This document shows positions 45,190 through 53,331 of a stretch of DNA of 64,000 nucleotides, in pieces (the first letter of the stretch is position 1; each line of letters opens with the position of its first letter). Under the pieces are notes generated by a model. The model searched no databases. It was not told where the DNA came from and was given only the letters and a program-made list of their open reading frames with translations. The DNA is from Edaphobacter sp. 12200R-103 (GTDB lineage Bacteria; Acidobacteriota; Terriglobia; Terriglobales; Acidobacteriaceae). A program made the position numbers and the translations under genes. The DNA lies in NCBI RefSeq assembly GCF_010093025.1, contig NZ_CP048114.1, positions 3,844,001 through 3,908,000 of the forward strand, read 5' to 3'.

Positions 45190-45245
45190 CTTTTGCCTCC
45201 GGGCAAGATATGGAAGCGAGGCACAATCAGGCCCTGTCTGCTGTC

Positions 45246-45274
45246 AAGACAAGACAGACTTGCAAAATGTGACA
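45246..45274 (-). promoter_or_regulatory. ECF41-type promoter element driving the 74-residue/TMEM175/peroxidase run
   Basis: On the minus strand TGTCACA (45274-45268), 16 bases, then TGTCTT (45251-45246). Spacing equals that of the two sibling elements at 42828 and 45303. The first start codon of the run is about 57 bases downstream, the same distance as at the NmrA-like gene. Confidence 0.6.
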
Positions 45275-45302
45275 ACGAGATACGTTCGCAAAATAAAAAG
45301 GT

Positions 45303-45331
45303 TGTCACAAAATAATGGATTGCCCGGTCTT
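45303..45331 (+). promoter_or_regulatory. ECF41-type promoter element facing the sigma-factor run
   Basis: TGTCACA (45303-45309), 16 bases, then GGTCTT (45326-45331). It shares GTCACAAAAT at the -35 side and CCGGTCTT at the -10 side with the element before the NmrA-like gene, a longer match than the core motif alone requires. Confidence 0.65.
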
Positions 45332-45591
45332 TAGCAATACGACATGCAACTGGTGAGGGATCTGGGGTCTCGACCATCTGTGATGAAAGGCCAGTGCTTG
45401 TCAGGTTCGAGTTTGCCATGGTCTGCATTCTGGCTGTGGCTGCAGGATGCATGCGCAGAGGAGCTGGGTTTTCGCGATTTCTCCAGCTTGTCTTCGGTGA
45501 AGGAGAATCGCAGCCAACCGAGGAACTCTGCGTCTGCATTAACGATTTACTCAACTGCTGGTTTGCCCCTCAACGGCATCAGGAGGAAGAA

Positions 45592-45858
45592 ATGGCCGAG
45601 GTGTATCTACACAAAGATGAGATCATCGTGGTTCGGACGGAGGATTATTACGAGGAACAGGCCAGCCAGGAAGAGATATATCTCGAAGAGACGGAGGAAG
45701 ACCTTCGCATGATCCTGGAATTTGATGATCCGTCTCCAGCTCCAGACGAGAATCTCCGTGAGCAACGAGAGCATGCAGCGGAAGAGCTGATCACTGGCGA
45801 TTCCGATGATCCTCCTCTTAGTGACGAAGCGATCGATGAGATCCTCGGGACCACTTGA
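45592..45858 (+). CDS. Small highly acidic protein of unknown function (88 residues)
   Basis: The start at 45592 is chosen because AGGAGG sits five bases before its ATG. The product begins MAEVYLHKDEIIVV and is then extremely rich in Glu and Asp (EDYYEEQASQEEIYLEETEEDL, and EEL...DSDDPPLSDEAIDEIL), with little hydrophobic core, so it is probably extended or helical and may bind a basic partner. The frame is open to 45394, giving a 154-residue alternative with a lipoprotein-like N-terminus but no ribosome site. It lies 55 bp before the ECF41 gene, so it could be a sigma-associated regulator. This is context only; no family is known to me. Confidence 0.55.
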   Translation: MAEVYLHKDEIIVVRTEDYYEEQASQEEIYLEETEEDLRMILEFDDPSPAPDENLREQREHAAEELITGDSDDPPLSDEAIDEILGTT

Positions 45859-45913
45859 AATTGGCTATCCTCGGATCGATTCCGAGCATATTAAATCTGT
45901 CACGAGATAGACT

Positions 45914-46861
45914 ATGACTATTGCAATGACAGAAGAATCAACGCCGGAAATGCTTTCATCGGGTCTTAGCTCGGGAGCTGGAGAATACGACGATGCTCTC
46001 TTAGCTTTTTCCGAGGTGCGTCCGCGTTTGTTCGGTATCGCTTACCGCATGCTTGGAAGTGCGGCTGAGGCTGAGGATATAACCCAAGATGTTTGGTTGC
46101 GATGGCAAGCTACTGATCGCAGCGTAGTCGAAAATCCGCCGGCATTTCTGGCGACGATAACGACACGAATGTGTATCAATTTCGCTCAGAGCGCCAGGTC
46201 CCGCCGAGAAATCTATGTTGGTCCGTGGCTTCCTGAGCCGGTGGACACCAGCAGCGATCCATTGTTGGGTGCAGAACGTGGAGAAGCATTGGAGTTGGCG
46301 GTCCTGCTTCTCTTAGAGAAGCTATCTCCTACGGAACGCGCCGCTTATGTTCTGCGCGAAGCATTCGATTACTCCTATCGCCAGATTGCGGATATCCTGC
46401 AAATGGAAGAGCCAAATATCCGCCAGCTGGTCTCCCGCGCACGTAAACATATTTCAAATGGGCGACGTACACCTGTTAGCTCGGATGAACAACGGCGGCT
46501 TCTGGAAATCTTTATTGATGCCGCCCAGAAGGGAGATATTTCCGCGCTGGAAGATCTCTTTGCGGAGGATGTCGTCTCCTATTCGGATGGCGGGGGCGTT
46601 ATACGTACTGCGGCTCGGGCCTTGATCTCTGGCCGCGAGCGCGTTGCAAAGTTCATCACAGCCTTCGCCTCACATTTCTGGGCAGGCGTGTCGCTTAGGT
46701 GGCTCAATGTCAATGGGCAAATATCCGTTCTTATATCGCATGGAGGTATGCCAGCTACTATGGTGATGATTGATGCTTCGGCAGAAGGCATTCATCAAGT
46801 TATGTGGATTATGAGACCTAGCAAGCTGACTGCAGTTTCTGCTGTAAGAAGCATTGCGTGA
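45914..46861 (+). CDS. ECF41-type sigma factor with fused SnoaL-like C-terminal domain
   Basis: This 315-residue protein has region 2 near 35-95 (FGIAYRMLGSAAEAEDITQDVWLRW) and region 4 near 125-182 (LSPTERAAYVLREAFDYSYRQIADIL...NIRQLVSRARKH). The linker carries WLPEP at 105-109, an ECF41 hallmark. The C-terminal SnoaL-like domain (about 190-310) includes DGGGV at 225-229, matching the DGGGK region that tunes activity in this group. ECF41 factors have no classical anti-sigma factor; the fused domain does that job. Three promoter elements of the matching class lie within 3.1 kb upstream. It follows the acidic 88-residue gene on the same strand. Confidence 0.92.
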   Translation: MTIAMTEESTPEMLSSGLSSGAGEYDDALLAFSEVRPRLFGIAYRMLGSAAEAEDITQDVWLRWQATDRSVVENPPAFLATITTRMCINFAQSARSRREIYVGPWLPEPVDTSSDPLLGAERGEALELAVLLLLEKLSPTERAAYVLREAFDYSYRQIADILQMEEPNIRQLVSRARKHISNGRRTPVSSDEQRRLLEIFIDAAQKGDISALEDLFAEDVVSYSDGGGVIRTAARALISGRERVAKFITAFASHFWAGVSLRWLNVNGQISVLISHGGMPATMVMIDASAEGIHQVMWIMRPSKLTAVSAVRSIA

Positions 46862-46925
46862 TTGCGATGCGTTGTTAACGCCATGGCTCGACCGCAAAGG
46901 CATCGTCTTCTGATTGAGCGAATGT

Positions 46926-46952
46926 GAGCCATCACGATCATTGTGATGGCTC
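46926..46952. terminator. Bidirectional hairpin terminator between ECF41 and dps
   Basis: GAGCCATCAC (46926-46935), loop GATCATT, GTGATGGCTC (46943-46952): a perfect 10-bp stem in the gap of about 100 bp between convergent genes. The T-run is weak on both strands (CTTACTCTT to the right), so efficiency is uncertain. Confidence 0.75.
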
Positions 46953-46959
46953 CTTACTC

Positions 46960-47481
46960 TTAATCGCGGCTCGTTTCGTAAAGGAACCAGGCGCGCCGTT
47001 GGGTCTCATCAATCCAGTTTTCTAGAACACTGGTTGTAGCTACATCCCCGGCGGCATCGCAGAGATCATGCAAGCTCTTCATACTAAGGACAAGCGCCTT
47101 ATTGTCCTCCCAAAGTTCACTGAGCATATCCTGGGGAGTAACGTAGTCTGCATCGTTGTCCTCGATGCGCTTGATCTGTGCGATGTGCCGGATAGACCGC
47201 AGTGTTGTACCACCGATCTTGCGAGCCCTTTCCGCGATGTCGTCAGTCATCGCGAAGAGTTGGTCTCCATGTTCATCCAGCAAAAGATGGTAGTCGCGAA
47301 AGTGAGGTCCGCTCATGTGCCAGTGAAAATTTTTTGTCTTTATATACAAGGCAAAGACATCCGCCAGCAAGACTGTAAGGGCACCAGAAATTTCTTTTAC
47401 GGATTCCGATGCGATATCTGTATGTTGCGTGTGAGCCGCTATCCTACGGTCCTCTAACTCCCGCTTCGATTCCTTAATCAT
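46960..47481 (-). CDS. dps: Dps-family DNA-binding ferritin-like protein
   Basis: This 173-residue protein has the inter-subunit ferroxidase ligands in canonical spacing: H53 (FHWH), H65 and D69 (HLLLDEH), D80 and E84 (DDIAER). Dps forms 12-subunit shells that oxidise Fe2+ with H2O2, store iron and protect DNA. The N-terminal tail MIKESKRELEDRR is charged and could contact DNA. It converges on the ECF41 gene. Its place among peroxidase, NmrA and sigma-factor genes supports an oxidative-stress island. No ECF41-type element was found in its upstream gap (47482-47646), so it may be controlled otherwise. Confidence 0.92.
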   Translation of the reverse strand: MIKESKRELEDRRIAAHTQHTDIASESVKEISGALTVLLADVFALYIKTKNFHWHMSGPHFRDYHLLLDEHGDQLFAMTDDIAERARKIGGTTLRSIRHIAQIKRIEDNDADYVTPQDMLSELWEDNKALVLSMKSLHDLCDAAGDVATTSVLENWIDETQRRAWFLYETSRD

Positions 47482-47646
47482 TTTCTCCCTTTCGGTGTAA
47501 GTGCATGGTCACGTCTACTGCGACTTCTGGTCCTGACAGGGCAATAGCCTGTCGCGCCAAATCAATATTTTACGTCGGCATCTTTGACGCCACGTTGAAT
47601 CCGCTTTGCGCGGAGATGCTTCGAGGCCTCAAATAAGCGCGGAATA

Positions 47647-48363
47647 TCAGCTTCCCAGCGCAACACTCATGCGACTTGAGGATGCTGCTTCTGAGACGAA
47701 GAAGCACTCTAGCTCAGCAAGATTTCCATTTTGAGCTGCGCAGGTAAATATCTCTATAAGATCCTGTCGTTCTATGCGTTTTGGTTGTGTCCAGGAAACC
47801 CCGGCAATTCGTTTGCGTGCGCGAGTGAGCAGTTGCCGAACATTTGGCTCAGTCAAGCGAAGGAGCTCAGCGATCGTGCAATAGGAGTAGTCGAAGGCTT
47901 CCCGAAGAATATATGCTGCTCGCTCCGCCGGGCGCAGCTTTTCGAGCAACATGATGACTGCAGATTTCAACGCCTCATTACGTTCAGCACTTAGACTTGG
48001 ATCGGCGGCGATATCAATTGGCTCAAACAGCCACTCGCCGAAATATATCTCACGGCGCAGCCGGGCGGATTGATACAGGTTCATACATATTCGTATAGTC
48101 GTGGTCCTTAAGAAGGCGGAAGGATCGAGAACCCTGCTCCGATTTGTAGTCTGCCAACGCAGCCAAACCTCCTGGACAATATCCTCAGCTTCCGCTGCGC
48201 TTCCGGTCATGCGGTATGCGAGACCGAAAAGGCTACGACGTATCTTGAGGAATGCAGGGAGTCCATCATAGCCATTAGACTCTACTTTAGAGGGAAGTTG
48301 AGAATCGGCCGGTGATAGAAAACCATCTATGGAGCTGGACTGCATCTTCTCAGGCTGAGTCAT
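47647..48363 (-). CDS. ECF41-like sigma factor lacking the C-terminal regulatory domain
   Basis: The start at 48363 has AAGGAG about six bases upstream; an open extension to 48486 lacks one. The product has 238 residues. Region 2 (LFGLAYRMTGSAAEAEDIVQEVWLRW) and region 4 (LRPAERAAYILREAFDYSYCTIAELL...NVRQLLTRARKR) clearly match the sigma factor at 45914. The linker has WLFEP in place of WLPEP. After IFTCAAQNGNLAELECFF, where the SnoaL-like domain should begin, the protein ends within 16 residues and has no DGGGK-like motif. The bases beyond the stop gave no obvious continuation when I looked, so this seems a true truncation. Loss of the domain alters activity in studied ECF41 proteins. Confidence 0.85.
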   Translation of the reverse strand: MTQPEKMQSSSIDGFLSPADSQLPSKVESNGYDGLPAFLKIRRSLFGLAYRMTGSAAEAEDIVQEVWLRWQTTNRSRVLDPSAFLRTTTIRICMNLYQSARLRREIYFGEWLFEPIDIAADPSLSAERNEALKSAVIMLLEKLRPAERAAYILREAFDYSYCTIAELLRLTEPNVRQLLTRARKRIAGVSWTQPKRIERQDLIEIFTCAAQNGNLAELECFFVSEAASSSRMSVALGS

Positions 48364-48542
48364 TTGGAACTCCTTCCCTACGACGGTGATTGGAGTATCC
48401 GGTTTCTTCGAATGGATGAAAATCCCCATTCGACGCAGTAAATTTACCTCTTTTGGATACCGATATAGGCCCCTGGATTGTTTCAATGAAACTGAGCTAC
48501 CAATCGTGATCGGTTCAGGAGGATTGTGGCCGCATTTTTAAA

Positions 48543-48911
48543 CTAACCTTTGGGAGGTAGCTCTAAAAGTCTTCTTCCGAAGATGCGGGAGTCTATGGAG
48601 TATGCTCCAGGTCCTAATACCGAAACGATTCCGCAGCCAACGATAGAAGTGATCAGCCGAAAATAATCTCCACCGGGATAGACAAGAACTCCTATTCCGA
48701 GAAGCGCTGAAAGCAGAGAGAAGTAAGGAGTCAACAGGCCAAGGCATAAAAACAGTGAAGCCAGAATGAATCCTAGTAACACCCAGAGGGGAGTTCCCAA
48801 TGCCAAACTGCTCATAGCGTTGATGATTGTCGTCGCAGCCACAAAAAAACGTAGTACCAGAAGCGCTACTCCTACCAGACCGGTAGGAAACATAGAGAAC
48901 AGTCTCTGCAC
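48543..48911 (-). CDS. Small four-helix membrane protein (DoxX-like)
   Basis: This 122-residue protein has four hydrophobic segments: LVGVALLVLRFFVAATTIINA, PLWVLLGFILASLFLCLGLLTPYFSLLSALLGIGVLV and a last one near LITSIVGCGIVSVLGPGAYSID. The R in the first helix, the central LGLLTP turn and the closing GPGAYSID(S/A)R resemble DoxX/DUF4260-like proteins, which occur in redox and respiratory contexts. A longer frame in another phase overlaps it but has no such pattern. It is divergent from the response regulator gene; the 245-bp gap shows no recognisable operator. Confidence 0.7.
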   Translation of the reverse strand: MQRLFSMFPTGLVGVALLVLRFFVAATTIINAMSSLALGTPLWVLLGFILASLFLCLGLLTPYFSLLSALLGIGVLVYPGGDYFRLITSIVGCGIVSVLGPGAYSIDSRIFGRRLLELPPKG

Positions 48912-49156
48912 ACTGGAAGGTTAGCGGCCGGCAAGCTGAGCGGGCAATCTCAAAAGTAGGGGTTCGTGGAGGCTCTTTAGAATCCGGGACAAGAGATGTT
49001 CTGGCGTATCGTTGAATTTTCATATTATTTTGGGGATAACGTGGAACTGAGAAATTCGAACCGTTCAAAGTTCTCGAATGCCGACATATTGCAAAATCAA
49101 ATGGTTAGAGTAATGCCTTTTATGAGGAGAACGGGAACCATAGGAGGTGGAACCCT

Positions 49157-49780
49157 ATGACGAAAAAAATCAGAATTCTTGCTGTTGATGATCATCCTCT
49201 GCTTCGCGAAGGGATAGCTGCGACCATCGGCAGTGAAGAAGACATAGAACTCGTTGCAGATGCAGTCAATGGACGGGAAGCCATCGAACTCTTCCGTCAC
49301 CATCGTCCTGACGTCACATTGATGGATTTACAGATGCCAGATATGAACGGGATCGAAGCGATCGTGGCTATACGAAAGGAATTCCCGACTGCTCGTTTTG
49401 TTGTGCTTACTACCTATCAAGGCGACGTACAGGCTGTCCGCGCCCTTAGGGCAGGGGCCTCCGGATATCTCCTCAAGAGCATGTTGCGGAAGGATCTTTT
49501 AGACACAATTCGCGCAGTGCATGCCGGAAAACGAAGAATACCGCCCGAGATTGCATCCGAGCTGGCGAATTACATGATGGAAGATGCTTTGACGGAGAGG
49601 GAGATCGAAGTATTGCGACGAGTTGCTTCCGGGAATTCCAATAAGATCATCGGTGCGCAGCTAAACGTTTCTGAAGCCACTATCAAGGGGCATATGAAGA
49701 GCATTCTTTCGAAGCTGGGAGCAAACGATCGCACCCATGCGGTGACCATTGCTATCAAACGCGGTTTCATCGACGGTTAG
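49157..49780 (+). CDS. NarL/FixJ-type response regulator
   Basis: This 207-residue protein has a receiver domain with the acidic pocket D11/D12, phosphoacceptor D57 (TLMDLQMPDMNG), the conserved Thr in LTTYQ and Lys in YLLKSM. The C-terminal LuxR-type helix-turn-helix (about 145-205) is LTEREIEVLRRVASGNSNKIIGAQLNVSEATIKGHMKSIL. AGGAGGTGG precedes the ATG. The gene converges on the propeller histidine kinase with only six bases between stops, so the two probably form one two-component system even though they are not co-transcribed. Its targets are unknown. Confidence 0.92.
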   Translation: MTKKIRILAVDDHPLLREGIAATIGSEEDIELVADAVNGREAIELFRHHRPDVTLMDLQMPDMNGIEAIVAIRKEFPTARFVVLTTYQGDVQAVRALRAGASGYLLKSMLRKDLLDTIRAVHAGKRRIPPEIASELANYMMEDALTEREIEVLRRVASGNSNKIIGAQLNVSEATIKGHMKSILSKLGANDRTHAVTIAIKRGFIDG

Positions 49781-49786
49781 GGAGAA

Positions 49787-52700
49787 TTATCTGCCTGAAC
49801 CCAGAAGTCGTTTGACCCAGTGCCAATGCAATTTTTTGCTATTGAGCGGATATGCGATCGCTCCTGGAATCGTGAGCTCGATTTCAGTACCAGCACCCTC
49901 CTGGCTCCAGATCTTTAGCTGACCGCCGATCTTCTGGGCTCGCTCACGCATACCAGGAAGTCCCCAATGTCCATCACGGCCACGAAGCAGCACAGCATGA
50001 TTGATTCCAACGCCGTCATCGCGAACTCTGAGCCGTAGGCGGCTATGATCGTAGGTGATTTCGACCTCGATTTTCGAGGATTTCGAGTGTTGAAAGGCAT
50101 TCGTCAATGCTTCCTGCCCGATCCTGTATACCTCGTTGCCGACTGTTGCATCCAGAGGCTGCTGTGGCCCGATGACGCTAAGGCTGAAGCGGATCGCATA
50201 ATCCTGCCGAAGCTCTTCTCCGCATGCAGCCAGCCTGTCCGGCAGCTCATTGGCAGATGTTTCATCCTGCCGAAGATCATGAACGCGCTCTCTTCCCTCG
50301 AGTAGCACTTCGTCCGCTCGATCAAGCACTTTTCCCATCAGATGCCGCGCAGGATGGTCCTCGGGAATTGCTTTCATCACGGAGTCAAAACGCAATACGA
50401 GACCCTGAAAGCCCTGCAGGAGTGTGTCGTGTAACTCTCTGGCGATGCGCACCCGCTCTTCCAGCCGTGCACTGAGACGTTGTTGGACCTGTGCGGTAGC
50501 CCGCTTCAGCCGCAGCAGGTAGAGCAACCAGAGGCATCCTGCCAAGGCGATCGCGCAGAAGATCCGGAACCACGCTGTCTGATCGAACGCAGGCAACACG
50601 ACAAAGTGCAGCGTCGATCCGACCTCATTCCAGACTCCGTCGTTGTTACAGGCGATCACGTGGAATTGATAGGAGCCGGGATCAAGATTTGTGTAAAAGG
50701 CCTCCCGACGGGTTCCTGCATCCTGCCACTCTTTGTCTTGCCCCTCGAGCTTATAGCGAAAGCGAACTCTTTCAGGAATCGTAAGACTTGTGGCTGCGTA
50801 TGCTATTTGCAAGTTTCTGGTTCGGGGCGGCAGCTTCAACAAAGTGGAAGGGCTGTATTTCCTGCCATTGGCGGCTACGGACTCGATCAATACGGGCGGT
50901 GGCACGGCATTCCGTACAATCCGCCTGGGGTCGATCCAGGCTAATCCTTTCGTCGTGGCGAACCAGATACGGCCATCTGTTGTTTGCGCAGCCGAGGGTG
51001 ATGCGAGGGATCCCCGAAGTTCTGACGTCAATCCATCCAGTAGACCGAAACTCTCGAATTTCACTTTAGCCGAGTTCAGATGTCTAAGTTGATCTTCGCG
51101 AATATGAATGATTCCTCGATTTTCGGAGAACCAGAGATCGTTATGGGAATCGACAACGATTCCCGAAACGCCACCAAAGGTGCTGCCATCGGATGGGCTC
51201 ACCTTCTGAAAGCGGTGGCCATCAAAGACCTCCAGTCCATACTCACCACCGACCCAGATGTTCTTTGCCTGGCCTTGGATAGACGTGATGGCGCCTGACT
51301 GGACCCCGTCCTTGCCAGAGAAAATCCTGATCCTGTCTCCATCCAGGATGGCAATTTTGTTCACGAATCCGAACCAGATGCGTCCCTCTGCATCAGTAAA
51401 TTCCGAGGTTGCGGTGCCCTGCGGACCACCCAGTCTCGCAAGAGTAGTCCAACCAGCCTTTTCTAATCGAAACGTCCCCGAATCCATGGATACCCATAAC
51501 CGGCCTGACCGATCTTGAGTGATCGCTTTAACGCGCGATTGTAGGTTTACAGAGACGCCACCAGTTGTTGGTAAATCGATTCGGCGCAGCATCAATCCCT
51601 CTCCTACAACCATAGAACGGTCATAGTTGTAGGTCAGAGATCTCTGCTTTGAATCGCTCGTGACTAAATGTTCGTCAGCGAGGCGAAAGATAGACCACGG
51701 TGTTGCAAACCATATAACGCCATTCGGATCGCGATAGATACAGTCAATGTATCTATCGCGTAACTGCATGGCGACCTTATCGTTTTTGATCTTCAACAAA
51801 ACCTGAGGACCGATGCCTGACGCCCACAGCCCATCCTGGTTATCCGCTGTCAGTGCGCTTGTCGTAAAAGAATGCAGGGACGGGATGGCCAAGGTGTCGA
51901 GGTTCGTAACCGGCTGAACGGGAATCGAGACGACGGGGCTCTGCCGGAAACGATCCAGCCCATCACTGGTGCCAATCCAAAGATTGCCTTCGCGATCCTG
52001 TAAAACACAGTTCACGTAATCGCTTGTAAGGCCATTCTGTGTTGTGAATGCCTCTACCTCGGAATCGCGGATCTGCCATGCAGACGGACCTTTAATCTTA
52101 GGTTGGTGGAGACGGTCCGGGTATGGAACACGTCGAATTCCATTACCCAGGCTGGTAATCCAAAGGCTTCCTTGATTATCAAATGTGATTGCCTGGGATC
52201 CCACAAGAATAGCAGGCTCCTGCTTTGTGCCACTTTTTCCAGGCAACGGGACGGATCGTACTCCGTAGCCTGTTTCTGCCATCCACAATGTGCCATCAGG
52301 CGATTCGGCGAAGTTTTTGACACGGAGTAGACCCCGCGCGGCTATCTGAAACCGATTCTCTCCCGGCGCGAGATATGCGACCGTCGTTGGCGTCCCCACC
52401 CAGACTGTACCGGCGCGATTCACAAAAACTGTGTTGGCTGGGCCAGTGAACCCCCAATCAGTTCCAATCTTTCTCCAATGTGCTCCATCCAGGAGAGCGA
52501 TCCCATCCTTTCCGGCCGCTATCCAAATCCTGCTCTGTTGGTCGCGCGCAAATGCTAACACCGCACCGGAGGGAAGCCCATCCGACTTGCCATAGTCGAT
52601 TATCCTTCCATTCTTAATAAAGCTGACCCCGCCGTACCAATAGCCCACCCATAGGCCACCATCCGGTGTCGAAAATAAAGAGACTACATTACGCTGTGGA

Positions 52701-52990
52701 AAGGGCTGGCCGGATTCCGGCTTATAAGGTTCAAATTGAATTCCATCGAAACGAAATAGTCCGGTTGCTGTGCCTAACCACAAATATCCATCTGTAGTTT
52801 GGGCAAGCGCATGCACCTGGCCTGGCGCCCCTTCGATGTAATTCCAGGCGGTGTGGTAGAGCTGGTCGATCATGCGATCACGATCTATCCCGTACATGGG
52901 AAGGCAGAAAAGAAGAATCCATCCGTAGATCCATGCTCGTCTCCTTTTGGAGACGGTTGGCTTCTTTCTCTGCTGAACACTCTCAGTCAT
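49787..52990 (-). CDS. Propeller-type sensor histidine kinase (Reg_prop, Y_Y_Y, HisKA_3, HATPase)
   Basis: This 1067-residue protein has an N-terminal membrane anchor (about 20-36). About fourteen short blades then run to residue 700, each with a (L/I)W(I/V/F) core such as DGYLWLGTATGLFRFDG and EGNLWIGTSDGLDRF, enough for two seven-bladed propellers. A Y_Y_Y domain (about 725-795), a second membrane helix (about 807-830) and a HisKA_3 domain with H854 in ARELHDTLLQGF follow. The HATPase part has NAFQHSKSSKIE, DDGVGI and GLPGMRERA. The sensor part is periplasmic; related proteins in Bacteroidota and Acidobacteriota sense polysaccharide fragments. It lacks the fused AraC regulator of hybrid systems, so the adjacent response regulator is the likely partner. 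Confidence 0.9.
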   Translation of the reverse strand: MTESVQQRKKPTVSKRRRAWIYGWILLFCLPMYGIDRDRMIDQLYHTAWNYIEGAPGQVHALAQTTDGYLWLGTATGLFRFDGIQFEPYKPESGQPFPQRNVVSLFSTPDGGLWVGYWYGGVSFIKNGRIIDYGKSDGLPSGAVLAFARDQQSRIWIAAGKDGIALLDGAHWRKIGTDWGFTGPANTVFVNRAGTVWVGTPTTVAYLAPGENRFQIAARGLLRVKNFAESPDGTLWMAETGYGVRSVPLPGKSGTKQEPAILVGSQAITFDNQGSLWITSLGNGIRRVPYPDRLHQPKIKGPSAWQIRDSEVEAFTTQNGLTSDYVNCVLQDREGNLWIGTSDGLDRFRQSPVVSIPVQPVTNLDTLAIPSLHSFTTSALTADNQDGLWASGIGPQVLLKIKNDKVAMQLRDRYIDCIYRDPNGVIWFATPWSIFRLADEHLVTSDSKQRSLTYNYDRSMVVGEGLMLRRIDLPTTGGVSVNLQSRVKAITQDRSGRLWVSMDSGTFRLEKAGWTTLARLGGPQGTATSEFTDAEGRIWFGFVNKIAILDGDRIRIFSGKDGVQSGAITSIQGQAKNIWVGGEYGLEVFDGHRFQKVSPSDGSTFGGVSGIVVDSHNDLWFSENRGIIHIREDQLRHLNSAKVKFESFGLLDGLTSELRGSLASPSAAQTTDGRIWFATTKGLAWIDPRRIVRNAVPPPVLIESVAANGRKYSPSTLLKLPPRTRNLQIAYAATSLTIPERVRFRYKLEGQDKEWQDAGTRREAFYTNLDPGSYQFHVIACNNDGVWNEVGSTLHFVVLPAFDQTAWFRIFCAIALAGCLWLLYLLRLKRATAQVQQRLSARLEERVRIARELHDTLLQGFQGLVLRFDSVMKAIPEDHPARHLMGKVLDRADEVLLEGRERVHDLRQDETSANELPDRLAACGEELRQDYAIRFSLSVIGPQQPLDATVGNEVYRIGQEALTNAFQHSKSSKIEVEITYDHSRLRLRVRDDGVGINHAVLLRGRDGHWGLPGMRERAQKIGGQLKIWSQEGAGTEIELTIPGAIAYPLNSKKLHWHWVKRLLGSGR

Positions 52991-53331
52991 AGGGTGAAAT
53001 GATCTTGGACAATCGAATGGCGTGAGGAAAAGAGGTCAGCTCACTGGATGTCATGGAAACAACAGAAGTTGTGCCGACATGCAACCTCATTTTTACCTCA
53101 TCAGAGACATTAGAACAGTTTTCCGAGGGCGAAGATAAGTGCAGGCGCGCTCTCTAACAAATTGCGATAGCAGCATGCGAGTATTACGGTAATTCGCCGG
53201 CGCATACATCCGTCCGAAGCTGAGGATCTCGATCGAGAGCATGCCATCAGATGATATGACGAAAGCCAGTTATTCAAAGTCCACATTTATCCTTGTATAA
53301 GCCCCGGTTACGTACCGCGATGGGAGGACGC
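52991..53331 (+). promoter_or_regulatory. Divergent intergenic region before the kinase and glpP-like genes
   Basis: No gene is supported. A plausible sigma70 promoter for the glpP-like gene is TTCAAA (53273-53278), 17 bases, TATAAG (53296-53301). A perfect 12-bp palindrome TCTCGATCGAGA lies at 53227-53238, 34 bp before that -35. A looser dyad ATTAC/GTAAT occurs a little upstream. The stretch 52991-53160 shows nothing recognisable. Confidence 0.45.

Larger units (their letters stand above)
45190..45591. promoter_or_regulatory. Divergent regulatory region with two back-to-back ECF41-type promoters
   Basis: This region of about 400 bp separates the channel/peroxidase run from the sigma-factor run. 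Its core is the inverted repeat TGTGACAAC (45268-45276) and GTTGTCACA (45301-45309); each arm is a -35 element facing outward. A shorter inverted repeat CTGTCT/AGACAG lies at 45234-45257. Right of 45331 there are about 260 bases before the next confident start codon. In-frame alternatives there (GTG at 45394) would add a hydrophobic segment ending AAGC to the small acidic protein, but they lack a good ribosome site. Confidence 0.6.

Noticed and set aside
45891..45905. TGTCACG just before the ECF41 start, resembling the -35 element
   Set aside because: No GGTC-like -10 follows at 16 bases and it lies only about 15 bases before the start codon.
53293..53331. Earlier ATG for the glpP-like gene
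   Set aside because: It overlaps the predicted -10 box, lacks a ribosome site and adds non-conserved residues.
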